The notes beneath the pieces were generated by a model, which did no database searches, was not told the origin of the DNA, and saw nothing but the letters and a program-made list of their open reading frames with translations. Positions 24,262 to 32,317 of a stretch of DNA of 39,053 bases are shown in pieces (position 1 is the first letter of the stretch; each line of letters starts with the position of its first letter). The stretch spans positions 1-39,053 of the forward strand of contig JAHITE010000102.1 of assembly GCA_018817585.1 (NCBI GenBank), in the 5' to 3' direction. Source of the stretch: Candidatus Omnitrophota bacterium (GTDB lineage Bacteria; Omnitrophota; Gorgyraeia; B26-G9). Made by a program: the position numbers and the translations under genes.

Positions 24262-25206
24262 TTAAATATTGTTTTGGAGGATATTGTTTTGGTTTTTTTG
24301 GATGATCTTTGTAATTCTTAAGGCAATTTTCAAAGCTTCTTTGGCATCCTGGCCTTGAACTAAAGGTGTTTTTTTTGTTTTTATGCACTGGATAAAAGAA
24401 TAAAGCTCTTCGACCAAAGGCTCTTTTTTCTCAATAGAAATTTCTTTTCTGGTTATTTTTATTCCGGTTTTTTTATACATAATTATTTTCTGCAAAGCAT
24501 AATCTAAACTTATATAGGAATTTTTTTGAAATATCCTGATTTTGCGCATAATATCATCACTAATTCGGCTGGAAGTCAGATTGCAGACAGTGCCATTGGT
24601 AAAAGTAAGCCGGACATTGGCAATGTCCTCAAATTGAGAAATCGCGTTAACCCCAATCGCGTGAATGCTTTTTAGAGGGGATTTAACCAAAGAAAGAATG
24701 ATATCAATATCATGAATCATTAAATCAAGAATTACGCTGACATCAGTACCCCGTAAAGGGAAGGGGCTTAATCGATGGCATTCAATAAATTGCGGGTTTT
24801 TACAAAATCGAGACAATGCTTTAATTGCCGGGTTAAAACGCTCTACATGTCCTACTTGAAGCAGGACTTTGTTTTTTTCAGCTAAATCTATGAGTTTTTC
24901 TGCTTCGGTAATTTTTTTTGTTATTGGTTTTTCCACCATTACATGAACTTTATGTTTGAGGAATTCAGCGGCTATTTTAAAATGTGAACTAGTCGGGGTA
25001 GCAATGCTTACGGCATCAACTTTGTTTAAAAGCTGGGTGTAGTCTGTATATGCTTTTGTGGAGAAACTTTGAGCATGGGTTTGTGCTTTTTCCAAGTCAG
25101 TATCACAAATGCCGACTAGCGCGCAGTTTTTAAATTGAGAATAAATGCGAGCATGAATTTTTCCTAAATGTCCTGCGCCGATAACGGCAACTTTTATTTT
25201 CTTCAT
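24262..25206 (-). CDS. Gfo/Idh/MocA family NAD(P)-dependent oxidoreductase
   Basis: The start is the ATG at 25206, giving M-K-K-I-K-V-A-V-I-G-A-G-H-L-G-K at once (Rossmann G-x-G-x-x-G). An in-frame start 39 bases further up would overlap the -35 box. The product is 314 residues. The E-K-P-I-T-K motif and the catalytic-helix I-H-D-I-D are present. Such enzymes oxidise sugars or sugar nucleotides. Next to lpxB it may be GnnA-like (UDP-GlcNAc 3-dehydrogenase, for diamino lipid A), but no GnnB aminotransferase is in the window, so the substrate is open. There is no Shine-Dalgarno before the ATG, and the promoter suggests a leaderless message. Confidence 0.85.
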   Translation of the reverse strand: MKKIKVAVIGAGHLGKIHARIYSQFKNCALVGICDTDLEKAQTHAQSFSTKAYTDYTQLLNKVDAVSIATPTSSHFKIAAEFLKHKVHVMVEKPITKKITEAEKLIDLAEKNKVLLQVGHVERFNPAIKALSRFCKNPQFIECHRLSPFPLRGTDVSVILDLMIHDIDIILSLVKSPLKSIHAIGVNAISQFEDIANVRLTFTNGTVCNLTSSRISDDIMRKIRIFQKNSYISLDYALQKIIMYKKTGIKITRKEISIEKKEPLVEELYSFIQCIKTKKTPLVQGQDAKEALKIALRITKIIQKNQNNILQNNI

Positions 25207-25215
25207 AACTAATAA

Positions 25216-25245
25216 ACTGTAGCACACTTGAGAATATTTTGTCAA
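25216..25245 (-). promoter_or_regulatory. Promoter for the oxidoreductase-lpxB unit, probably leaderless
   Basis: On the - strand, TTGACA (25245-25240), an 18-base spacer and TACAGT (25221-25216) preceded by TGC form an extended -10 promoter. Transcription would begin near 25209, about three bases before the ATG at 25206. Confidence 0.6.
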
Positions 25246-25267
25246 CAGTTATGAGTTATTGACTTTT

Positions 25268-25299
25268 AACCATAAGCTATCAGCCATTAGCCATTAGCC
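25268..25299. repeat. Degenerate dispersed intergenic repeat, copy 2
   Basis: The words taagctatcagccattag and ccattagcc lie between the two divergent genes. The reverse complement (ggctaatggctaatggctga) resembles the copies at 8286-8317 and 36038-36080. It sits between the two promoters and overlaps neither. Confidence 0.55.
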
Positions 25300-25316
25300 T
25301 CTGTAACCTTTTAATA

Positions 25317-25345
25317 TTGACCTTGTTATATATTTATAGTATTCT
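25317..25345 (+). promoter_or_regulatory. Promoter for the LpxL-like gene, probably leaderless
   Basis: TTGACC (25317-25322), a 17-base spacer and TATTCT (25340-25345) end exactly at the ATG at 25346. Transcription would begin near 25352, where a second in-frame ATG lies. No Shine-Dalgarno is visible upstream. Confidence 0.5.
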
Positions 25346-26257
25346 ATGGCGATGAAGAAAATAATTAAGAAAAAAGTAGTTTCTTTGCTTAGTGTTCTCG
25401 GCCTACAGGTGCTGATCGGAACAATCCGGTTTTCCCCAAGAGGGATAGCTTATTTTGTGGGTAGTATTTTGAGCCGGGTTTATTATTTTTGTGCTAATAA
25501 AAACAGAAAAATCGCGCTGATGAACCTGAACCGTGCTATGGGTGACTCTTTTTCTTCAGCCGAATTAAAGTTAATCGCAAAGCAGAGTTTTAATACTATG
25601 GGGCATATAGTATTAGATACTGTCAGATACAAGGACTTTTCTAAACAGCAGCTGGCAGCTTCAATTGAAATTCAAGGCATTGAGCATTTAGAAAGAGCAT
25701 TGAGTAAAGGTAAAGGAGTTATTGGCGCGAGCGCGCATTTAGGCAGTTTTACTCTAATGGGCGGAATGTTAACCTCTTTGGGGTATAAATCTACTTTTGT
25801 AGCCAGGCATGCGCGCAATAAGCGGGTTGAAAAAATTATGATGGGTTTTTGTCGCCAGGCAGGACAAAAAGTTATATTTAATCGTCCGATTGTTACTTGT
25901 ATGCGTCGCTGTATTCAAACCCTTAGTCGTAATCATGTTTTAATTATTGAGATGGATCAGAATTTTGGTACAGAAGGGCTGCAAATTAATTTTTTTGGCA
26001 GAGCGGCCAAGGTAGCCAGCGGGCCGATTAAACTGGCTTTAAGTACGAAAGCCGCGCTGGTTCCAATGTTTATTGTCCGGAAAAAGGATAATAATCATAT
26101 TCTAAAAATTGAACCTCAGGTAGAACTGGATATTTCCGGGGACATGGAACGAGATGTTAAAGTTAATCTTCAGAATACGATTGACATTATCGAGAAATAT
26201 ATTCGCCAATACCCGGGACAATGGGTTAATTGGATTCATAAGCAATGGGAAGTTTGA
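25346..26257 (+). CDS. LpxL/HtrB-family lysophospholipid acyltransferase-like protein
   Basis: This 303-residue protein is related to the late lipid A acyltransferases that add secondary acyl chains at the inner membrane. It has a hydrophobic N-terminal anchor and the core G-I-E-H-L-E-R-A-L-S-K-G-K-G-V-I-G, followed by A-H-L-G-S-F-T. The family's catalytic H-x4-[D/E] motif is altered here: His131 is present but the sixth residue is Thr136. Downstream E-M-D-Q-N-F-G-T-E-G and the F-F-G-R-A-A-K-V-A-S-G-P segment are well kept. The start may be the second ATG at 25352 (see promoter). It is divergent from lpxB, consistent with an envelope role; activity is uncertain because of the substitution. 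Confidence 0.85.
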   Translation: MAMKKIIKKKVVSLLSVLGLQVLIGTIRFSPRGIAYFVGSILSRVYYFCANKNRKIALMNLNRAMGDSFSSAELKLIAKQSFNTMGHIVLDTVRYKDFSKQQLAASIEIQGIEHLERALSKGKGVIGASAHLGSFTLMGGMLTSLGYKSTFVARHARNKRVEKIMMGFCRQAGQKVIFNRPIVTCMRRCIQTLSRNHVLIIEMDQNFGTEGLQINFFGRAAKVASGPIKLALSTKAALVPMFIVRKKDNNHILKIEPQVELDISGDMERDVKVNLQNTIDIIEKYIRQYPGQWVNWIHKQWEV

Positions 26258-26263
26258 GGCTTT

Positions 26264-26315
26264 AGTCACTGTTTTGCTTAAATAATAATCTTGTTTAAGT
26301 TATCAGTGGCTTTTT
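26264..26315 (+). terminator. Probable terminator after the LpxL-like gene
   Basis: Arms agtcactg (26264-26271) and cagtggct (26304-26311; one G-T pair) enclose a loop with a second small stem (cttaaa/tttaag). A T-run follows at 26311-26315. The loop is long but the layout fits intrinsic termination. Confidence 0.55.
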
Positions 26316-26342
26316 ATATCGCTTTTTATATCTGGGTTTGTA

Positions 26343-26371
26343 TTGACATTTCAAAGATAAACATATAGAAT
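26343..26371 (+). promoter_or_regulatory. Sigma70-type promoter of hisG
   Basis: A perfect TTGACA (26343-26348), a 17-base spacer and TAGAAT (26366-26371) give a predicted start near 26378, about 36 bases before the hisG ATG. It follows a terminator, so hisG begins a new unit. Confidence 0.7.
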
Positions 26372-26413
26372 ATAAAGAAATTAAAATTTAACTATTCAAA
26401 TAATGGTGGGATA

Positions 26414-27289
26414 ATGAAGAAAAAGATAAGAATTGGATTGCCTAAAGGGAGTTTACAGGAATCAACACTTCGGATGCTGAAAAAAGCCGGATTTTCTGTT
26501 AGTGTTTCCAGCCGCTCTTATTTTCCGCGGATTGATGATCCGGAAATTGAGGCGGTGCTATTAAGAGCTCAGGAGTTACCGCGCTATATTGAAAATGGGG
26601 TTTTGGATTGCGGGATTACTGGTGCTGACTGGACTTTAGAGAATAACGCGAAAGTTGTAGTCGCGGCTGATTTAATGTACGCGAAACAAGGAAAAACACC
26701 TGTGCGCTGGGTACTTGCTGTGCCGAATGATTCAAAAATTAAAAGTGTTAACGATTTGCAAGGCAAAAGGCTGGCTACTGAATTAGTAAATGTTACAAAA
26801 CAATATCTTAAGAAAAATAAAGTTAAGGCTGATGTGGAATTTAGCTGGGGGGCGACTGAGGCTAAAGTGCCGGAGCTGGTTGATGCTATTGTTGAGCTTA
26901 CAGAAACCGGATCAAGTTTGCGGGCGCATAATCTTAAGATTATCGATACTTTATGTGAAAGTGTTACTCAGCTTATTGCCAATAAAACTGCTTGGAAGGA
27001 TGATTGGAAAAGGGAAAAAATTGAAAATATCGCCATGTTGTTAAAGGGTGCTATTTTAGCAGAAGATAAAGTCGGATTAAAGTTAAACGCGAGTGAAAAA
27101 AACCTGGAAAATATACTTGCTTTGCTGCCAGCAATGCGAAATCCTACGATATCAAATCTTTCCCGAAAAGATTGGTACGCGATTGAAATTATTGCTGATG
27201 AGAAAAATGTAAGAGAATTAATCCAGAAATTAAAAAAAGCGGGTGCTGAAGACATAATCGAGTATAATTTAACAAAAGTAATACCTTAA
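26414..27289 (+). CDS. hisG: ATP phosphoribosyltransferase, long form
   Basis: This is the first step of histidine synthesis, joining ATP and PRPP. The product has 291 residues, the long type with the C-terminal regulatory ACT-like domain (about 215-290), which does not need HisZ. The N-terminal [10 protein letters not shown], the D-C-G-I-T-G-A-D-W segment and the PRPP loop [10 protein letters not shown] are intact. No other his genes are in the window, so it is split from the rest of the pathway. It has its own near-consensus promoter and is followed after 29 bases by a very small basic gene. Confidence 0.96.
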   Translation: MKKKIRIGLPKGSLQESTLRMLKKAGFSVSVSSRSYFPRIDDPEIEAVLLRAQELPRYIENGVLDCGITGADWTLENNAKVVVAADLMYAKQGKTPVRWVLAVPNDSKIKSVNDLQGKRLATELVNVTKQYLKKNKVKADVEFSWGATEAKVPELVDAIVELTETGSSLRAHNLKIIDTLCESVTQLIANKTAWKDDWKREKIENIAMLLKGAILAEDKVGLKLNASEKNLENILALLPAMRNPTISNLSRKDWYAIEIIADEKNVRELIQKLKKAGAEDIIEYNLTKVIP

Positions 27290-27318
27290 GCGGAATACAC
27301 CTTGAAGGAGGAAATATA

Positions 27319-27414
27319 ATGCCTTGCGGAAGAAAAAGAAAAAGAAAGAAAATATCTACTCACAAAAGAAAAAAGAGATTAAGAAGAGATAGACATAAGA
27401 AAAAGAACTCATAA
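27319..27414 (+). CDS. Very small basic AURKAIP1/COX24 (mS38-like) domain protein
   Basis: This is a 31-residue gene. The ATG at 27319 has an excellent aaggagga 7 bases upstream, and the stop is at 27412-27414. The product begins M-P-C-G-R-K-R-K-R-K-K and continues with S-T-H-K-R-K-K-R-L-R-R-D-R-H-K; about two thirds is Lys/Arg. The H-K-R-K-K-R-L-R-x-x-R-H-K pattern is that of the AURKAIP1/COX24 family, whose mitochondrial member is ribosomal small-subunit protein mS38. It is probably a ribosome-associated peptide. It lies between hisG and the TPR lipoprotein gene. Confidence 0.8.
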   Translation: MPCGRKRKRKKISTHKRKKRLRRDRHKKKNS

Positions 27415-27428
27415 AGGCTAATATTGTA

Positions 27429-28994
27429 ATGAGAGCTGATAAGCGATATGCTTGCGGTGTGATACTGTTGCTGTTAATATTTTCTTTTATTTTAAATGGC
27501 TGTTCTTCCCATAAGGCATCTTTGGGAAGGAGTTTTAATAAAATAGATTATAACCACGCGGTTATTAGATCGAAAAACTCAGCAGGTAAAAAGCCCTTGT
27601 TCTCAAAAGCCTACGCACACTATTTGCGTGGGCTTTTATATGAAAAAGAAAATCAGCTGGAATTAGCGATAAAAGAATATGAGACCGCGGTTAATTTCGA
27701 CAAGAAATCTTCCGCTATTTTTGTTAAATTGGGAATCGCCTATTTTAAAAAAGGTGATTTTAATAATGCGATCGCTCAATTTGAAAACGTCTTAAATTTT
27801 TCACCTGAGGATATCAGAGTCAGATTACTTCTGGGTTTGATTTACACATCATTGGGTGATCTTAGTCTGGCGGAAAAGTTTTATGAGCAAGCGATTACTC
27901 TTGATCCGGAAAACAATCAGGCTAGTCTTAGTTTAGCTGATTTGTATGTTTTAGGTCATAAATTTGATAAAGCAATCTCGGTGTATGAATCTTTAGCTCA
28001 GAAGGAGATTAATCTGCCCTATGTATATTTTAATCTGGGTATGCTGAACAGCCAAATTGAAAAGTATGATTTGGCGATAACTTATTTAGAAAAAACAATC
28101 AGCATATCGCCTAAGTATATTGAAGCTTATTTAGGATTAGGTCTTGTCTATGAATTACAAAATGAAATCGCAAAATCACAGCAAGCTTATGAGCAATCAA
28201 TTGAACTTGATCCCACCAATGCTTTGGCATATTTCAGATTGGGACAGCTGTATGTGAATCGTAATATGCTGGGAGATGCTTTGGAAAACTTTAAGCAAGT
28301 TTTAGTGCTTAATCCCAGAGTGATTGATACTTATTTTGAAATAGCGCATATTTATCTAAAGCAAGACAAAACAGATCAGGCGATTGAGATATTATCGGAT
28401 GCTGAACCATTGCTGAAAGATAAATCCCGGCTGTATCTGCTTTTAGGATTGGCGTACAGTTTAAAGGAAGATTATATCCAATCCGAACAATTTTATGCCA
28501 AAACAATTGAAATCAACCCTAATGATGAACTTGTTTACTTTTATCTCGGAGCTTTATATGAGAAACAGGGTAAACGTGAATCGGCAAAAAAACAGTTCGC
28601 GAAGACTTTAGAACTAAATCCCAATAATGCGGATGCCTGTAATTATTTGGGGTATATGTATGTCGAAGAAGGTGAAAATCTCGATAAAGCGATTGAGTTG
28701 ATAAATAATGCTTTAAAGCTTGATCCGGAAAATGGGGCGTATATTGATTCTCTGGGATGGGCTTATTATAAAAAAGGGGATTTTAAAAAAGCTCAGGAAT
28801 TGCTCGAGCAAGCTGTTAGGATTTTAAGTTCTGACGCGGTGATTCATGATCATTTGGGTGATGTCTATTTTCAGAAAAACTTAAAAGATAAAGCTAAGGC
28901 GCAATGGGAAAAGTCGCTTGAAATTGATTCTAAGCAAAAAGATGTTCAGGAAAAGCTTGAGACGCTGAAAAATGATTCAGTTCAGGCTAAATGA
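27429..28994 (+). CDS. TPR-repeat lipoprotein
   Basis: The 521-residue protein has a lipoprotein signal peptide (I-L-L-L-L-I-F-S-F-I-L-N-G-C) with lipidation at Cys25. The rest is about twelve tetratricopeptide repeats of 34 residues, with the usual W/Y-x-x-L-G and A-x-x-x-Y-E-x-A-I-x-L-x-P pattern (for example Y-L-R-G-L-L-Y-E-K-E and A-I-S-V-Y-E-S-L-A). TPR lipoproteins scaffold envelope complexes such as pilus secretin assembly (PilF/PilW) or outer-membrane machines. A PilW-like role would suit the pilus genes in this window but is not shown, and the repeat number is higher than in PilW. The ftsH-like gene follows 13 bases after the stop. Confidence 0.88.
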   Translation: MRADKRYACGVILLLLIFSFILNGCSSHKASLGRSFNKIDYNHAVIRSKNSAGKKPLFSKAYAHYLRGLLYEKENQLELAIKEYETAVNFDKKSSAIFVKLGIAYFKKGDFNNAIAQFENVLNFSPEDIRVRLLLGLIYTSLGDLSLAEKFYEQAITLDPENNQASLSLADLYVLGHKFDKAISVYESLAQKEINLPYVYFNLGMLNSQIEKYDLAITYLEKTISISPKYIEAYLGLGLVYELQNEIAKSQQAYEQSIELDPTNALAYFRLGQLYVNRNMLGDALENFKQVLVLNPRVIDTYFEIAHIYLKQDKTDQAIEILSDAEPLLKDKSRLYLLLGLAYSLKEDYIQSEQFYAKTIEINPNDELVYFYLGALYEKQGKRESAKKQFAKTLELNPNNADACNYLGYMYVEEGENLDKAIELINNALKLDPENGAYIDSLGWAYYKKGDFKKAQELLEQAVRILSSDAVIHDHLGDVYFQKNLKDKAKAQWEKSLEIDSKQKDVQEKLETLKNDSVQAK

Positions 28995-29007
28995 TAAAGG
29001 GGGCATC

Positions 29008-30633
29008 ATGAATAAAATTACAATTTTCAGAAAAATCAAAATCTTCGTTGAAGATTATTGGGTAGCGATACTTATTATTTTTGTCGCACTGGTATTGATT
29101 GGTTTATCTGCTGTGGGGATATCGCGTCTTGAATCATATGCCAGGACATCAATCTTAGCGAGCATGCCTTTGCAGATGTTAATTATGCTGATAAGCGCGG
29201 CAATTGGCGCGTTTATATATGTTTCAGTTATGTTCGGTTATATGGGGAAAATGAAAACCAATAAAGTTGACCCGACAAAAGTAAATATTAAATTTTCTGA
29301 TGTTATCGGTATTGATCAAGCTGTTCAGGAAGCGCGGGAAGTAACCCAATTATTACTTGACCGTACTTCGCTTAAAAACATGGGCGCGCAGTTTATCAAA
29401 GGTATTTTGATGGTTGGGCCTCCTGGCTGCGGAAAAACCTATTTAGCTAAAGCAATTGCCACAGAAACTGGAGTGCCTTTTTTGAGCATGTCCGGTAGTG
29501 AATTTGTGGAAATGTTTGTCGGGGTTGGCGCCAGCCGAATCCGGAAGATGTTTCATAAGGCGCGAAGGCTGGCGTATGCTAATGGCGGCTGTATAATTTT
29601 TATTGATGAAATTGATGCCGTCGGCCGTGTGCGTTCTTTTAGCATGGGCGGTGGACAGGAAACTAATAATACTTTAAATCAGCTTTTAGTAGAACTTGAT
29701 GGTGTTACTGGAGGAGCGAATATTGTTATCATCGGAGCGACTAATGCCGCGGAAGGGCATTTGGATCCGGCTTTAATGCGTCCTGGAAGATTTGATCGAA
29801 AAATTTATTTTAGTCTGCCGGATTCAGACCAAAGAGAAGCTATTTTTAAATATTATCTTAATAAGGTGAAATGCGTGCCGGATCTTGATATTAAAAAACT
29901 GGCTAGGCAAGCGGTTGGGAAGACTCCGGCTGATATAGAAAATGTGGTAAGAGAATCTGCATTAGTTGCGGCCAGAAATAAAATTGATATGATTTCACAT
30001 AAAGAACTAAGTGAAGCAATGGAAAGAATTGATCTGGGGCTTAAGCATAGAATGAAAATGACGGATAAAGAGCGCATGATGACAGCCTATCATGAGGCAG
30101 GGCATCTTATTGCTACTTTTTTCCTGCATCCTTATAATGATGTGTTTAAAGCTTCAATTATTCCGAGGAAAAGTTCTTTGGGTGTTGTGCATCATCAGCC
30201 TAGAGAAGAATATGTCGGACTCAATCTAAATCACGTTATGGCGCAGATAAAAGTTTCTTTGGCCGGGTATGCCGCGGAAAAAATTCAGTTTGGGATTACA
30301 ACCCTTGGGGTATCTAGTGATTTTAAATCAGCAATGTCTTGCGCGCATCAAATGGTTTGGAAATATGGAATGGGGCTTTCCGGGCATATTGGCGATTATG
30401 ACGCGATTCCGCCAGATCAATTATCCGAATCTCTGAAGCAAAGCTTAAATGAAGAAACAAACCAGATTTTACAGAATTGCCTAAAAGAAGTACAGAATCT
30501 TTTAAAAAAAGAAAAGGATATTTTAGATAGATTTGCTAATGAATTACTCGAAAAAGAAGAATTAGAATATGATCAGATTGAAGCTATTTTTAAGGAATTT
30601 GGCAAGGTTGATCCGGGTAAGCAAAAGACTTAG
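29008..30633 (+). CDS. FtsH-like membrane AAA+ zinc protease with minimal periplasmic domain
   Basis: The start is the ATG at 29008 after aaaggggg. An in-frame codon at 28972 would lie inside the TPR gene. The product has 541 residues. Two membrane helices (about 18-38 and 54-78) are joined by only about 15 residues, whereas typical FtsH has a periplasmic domain of about 70. Walker A G-P-P-G-C-G-K-T is 137-144, the pore loop F-V-G lies near 170, and Walker B I-I-F-I-D-E is 196-201. The second region of homology ends R-P-G-R-F-D-R. The zinc site is H362-E-A-G-H366 with Asp438 as likely third ligand. All catalytic residues are present, so it should degrade proteins. It is probably a paralogue, since the main ftsH usually sits by tilS/hpt. 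Confidence 0.9.
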   Translation: MNKITIFRKIKIFVEDYWVAILIIFVALVLIGLSAVGISRLESYARTSILASMPLQMLIMLISAAIGAFIYVSVMFGYMGKMKTNKVDPTKVNIKFSDVIGIDQAVQEAREVTQLLLDRTSLKNMGAQFIKGILMVGPPGCGKTYLAKAIATETGVPFLSMSGSEFVEMFVGVGASRIRKMFHKARRLAYANGGCIIFIDEIDAVGRVRSFSMGGGQETNNTLNQLLVELDGVTGGANIVIIGATNAAEGHLDPALMRPGRFDRKIYFSLPDSDQREAIFKYYLNKVKCVPDLDIKKLARQAVGKTPADIENVVRESALVAARNKIDMISHKELSEAMERIDLGLKHRMKMTDKERMMTAYHEAGHLIATFFLHPYNDVFKASIIPRKSSLGVVHHQPREEYVGLNLNHVMAQIKVSLAGYAAEKIQFGITTLGVSSDFKSAMSCAHQMVWKYGMGLSGHIGDYDAIPPDQLSESLKQSLNEETNQILQNCLKEVQNLLKKEKDILDRFANELLEKEELEYDQIEAIFKEFGKVDPGKQKT

Positions 30634-31450
30634 TCTTTTAAGCCTAATTTCTTTGCTAATTTTTAATATTAGTGGCTGCGCTCCTAGTTATCCTAAAGAA
30701 AAACTAGAGGAGTCATTGATTAATCTTTGCAAAGAAACATACAATATTGATGTTCAGGTAAAGCTGATAGGCCGCAGCATAGTTGTGTTTATACCGCTGG
30801 ATAAAATATTTAATTCTAATCTGGATATTTTACCAGAAGCTGTAAGCAAAATTGAAAATGTTATCCTCAGTACATCACGCATGCTGTTTAGTACTGACGC
30901 AAAAGTAGATTTTTATACAATTATTGCTGCCGATGTTAAGGCTACTGCCGCGGAAGTGATTTTGGTCCGCTGTATGGATGATGTCTATAAATTTATGAAT
31001 GGCTGGATAGGCAGGGAAGAGTATCGAAAAAGAATATTGTGGCAGGTAAATTTTAACGCGGAATTGATTAAAGAAGCGCCGTTTGATTTTGATATCGAAG
31101 AAATGACATTGCCAAAATTTTTGGCAGAGCAGATTACCCAAAGGATAAATCTCAGTCTGAATTCTTCAGTAGTTAACAAGGCTAAAGTTTCCTGTACTTT
31201 TATGGAAGATAAAGATGTGTTTTTCTTTTCTTTGTCTTTAAGGAATAATCAGCGGTTTAATAAAATTTACGTTCCGATAATTTTGAATATGGCTGAACAG
31301 GTTCTGGCACAATATAAATTTAGCGGATTTAAGCAGCTGATTGTAAAAAATGAATTACTGAGAAATTTTGTTGTTTTTGAGGAATCGGAACTTAAAGAAT
31401 ATCGGAATGTTGATGTTGACGAATTATTGACATTGCCGTATTATGATTAG
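30608..31450 (+). CDS. Uncharacterised lipoprotein
   Basis: An export signal ends in a lipobox (L-L-I-F-N-I-S-G-C), after which about 255 residues would be anchored to a membrane. I prefer a TTG start at 30608, with aagga 11 bases upstream, which gives a 24-residue signal. An in-frame ATG at 30569 would give a 37-residue signal with a weak binding site. Either way the gene overlaps the end of the ftsH-like gene, so the two are probably co-expressed. The mature part mixes alpha and beta, with M-N-G-W-I-G-R-E-E-Y-R and E-M-T-L-P-K-F-L as its most distinctive segments. I do not recognise a family. Confidence 0.7.
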   Translation: MIRVSKRLSLLSLISLLIFNISGCAPSYPKEKLEESLINLCKETYNIDVQVKLIGRSIVVFIPLDKIFNSNLDILPEAVSKIENVILSTSRMLFSTDAKVDFYTIIAADVKATAAEVILVRCMDDVYKFMNGWIGREEYRKRILWQVNFNAELIKEAPFDFDIEEMTLPKFLAEQITQRINLSLNSSVVNKAKVSCTFMEDKDVFFFSLSLRNNQRFNKIYVPIILNMAEQVLAQYKFSGFKQLIVKNELLRNFVVFEESELKEYRNVDVDELLTLPYYD

Positions 31451-31504
31451 AAAATAAAATGTTCAGCTAATTATTCGGACAGGATATCAACAAGGAGTTT
31501 ATAA

Positions 31505-32317
31505 GTGGAAATCAAGCAATTAGAGAAAAAAGCAAAACATATGAGGCGGGAAGTAATTAAGATGCTAACCAAAGCGCGATCAGGCCATCCCGGGGGATCA
31601 TTATCCGCTGCTGACATTTTAACTTGTTTGTTTTTTAAAGTTTTGCGGCATAATCCAGATGATCCCAAATGGCCGGATCGGGATAGATTTCATATGTCTA
31701 AAGGGCATTGTTGTCCGATATGGTATGTTGCTTTAGCTGAATGCGGATATTTTGATCGAGTGCATCTAGATAGTTTACGTAATTTTGGCGCTTTATTGCA
31801 GGGCCATCCGGATGTTAAAGTTCCGGGCATTGATGTTGCCAGCGGTTCATTGGGTCAGGGGTTATCTGTTTCCTTGGGAATGTCCTTAGCGGCTAAAGTT
31901 GATAAAAAAGACTATCGCGTATATTGTCTGATGGGAGATGGAGAGATTCAGGAAGGGAATATTTGGGAAGCGGCAATGGCCGCGGCGCATTTTAAAGCTG
32001 ACAATATTTGCGCGATTCTTGATCAAAATGGATTTCAGATTGATGGATGCATTAAAGAGGTGATGAATATTGAGCCGATTGGCGATAAATGGAAGGCTTT
32101 TGGCTGGAATGTTATTGAGATTGACGGCCATGATATTAAACAGATTCTTAATGCTTTTGAGCAGGCAAAAAAAATCAAGGGTAAACCAAGTATTATAATT
32201 GCCCATACGGTAAAGGGAAAAGATGTTTCTTTTATGGAGAATGTAGTTAATTTTCATGGAATTGCCCCAACAAAAGAAGAAGAAGCAATCGCGTTAAAGG
32301 AGTTATCTGATGAGTAA
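31505..32317 (+). CDS. Transketolase, N-terminal (TPP-binding) subunit
   Basis: This is a 270-residue subunit of a split transketolase. It starts with GTG after aaggag (31492-31497). The thiamine diphosphate motif is G-D-G-E-I-Q-E-G-N-I-W-E-A with the downstream D-N-I-C-A-I-L-D-Q-N. The S-G-H-P-G-G-S-L-S segment and the G-S-L-G-Q-G-L-S substrate-loop region are intact. Together with the next gene it transfers two-carbon units between sugar phosphates in the pentose phosphate pathway. The two genes overlap by 8 bases, so translation is coupled. Split transketolases are common in archaea and many deep-branching bacteria. Confidence 0.95.
   Translation: MEIKQLEKKAKHMRREVIKMLTKARSGHPGGSLSAADILTCLFFKVLRHNPDDPKWPDRDRFHMSKGHCCPIWYVALAECGYFDRVHLDSLRNFGALLQGHPDVKVPGIDVASGSLGQGLSVSLGMSLAAKVDKKDYRVYCLMGDGEIQEGNIWEAAMAAAHFKADNICAILDQNGFQIDGCIKEVMNIEPIGDKWKAFGWNVIEIDGHDIKQILNAFEQAKKIKGKPSIIIAHTVKGKDVSFMENVVNFHGIAPTKEEEAIALKELSDE

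Noticed and set aside
23077-26257. Horizontal transfer of the reversed lpxB block
   Set aside because: Codon use and the CGCG habit look the same as in the neighbours; there are no integrase, IS or tRNA flanks.
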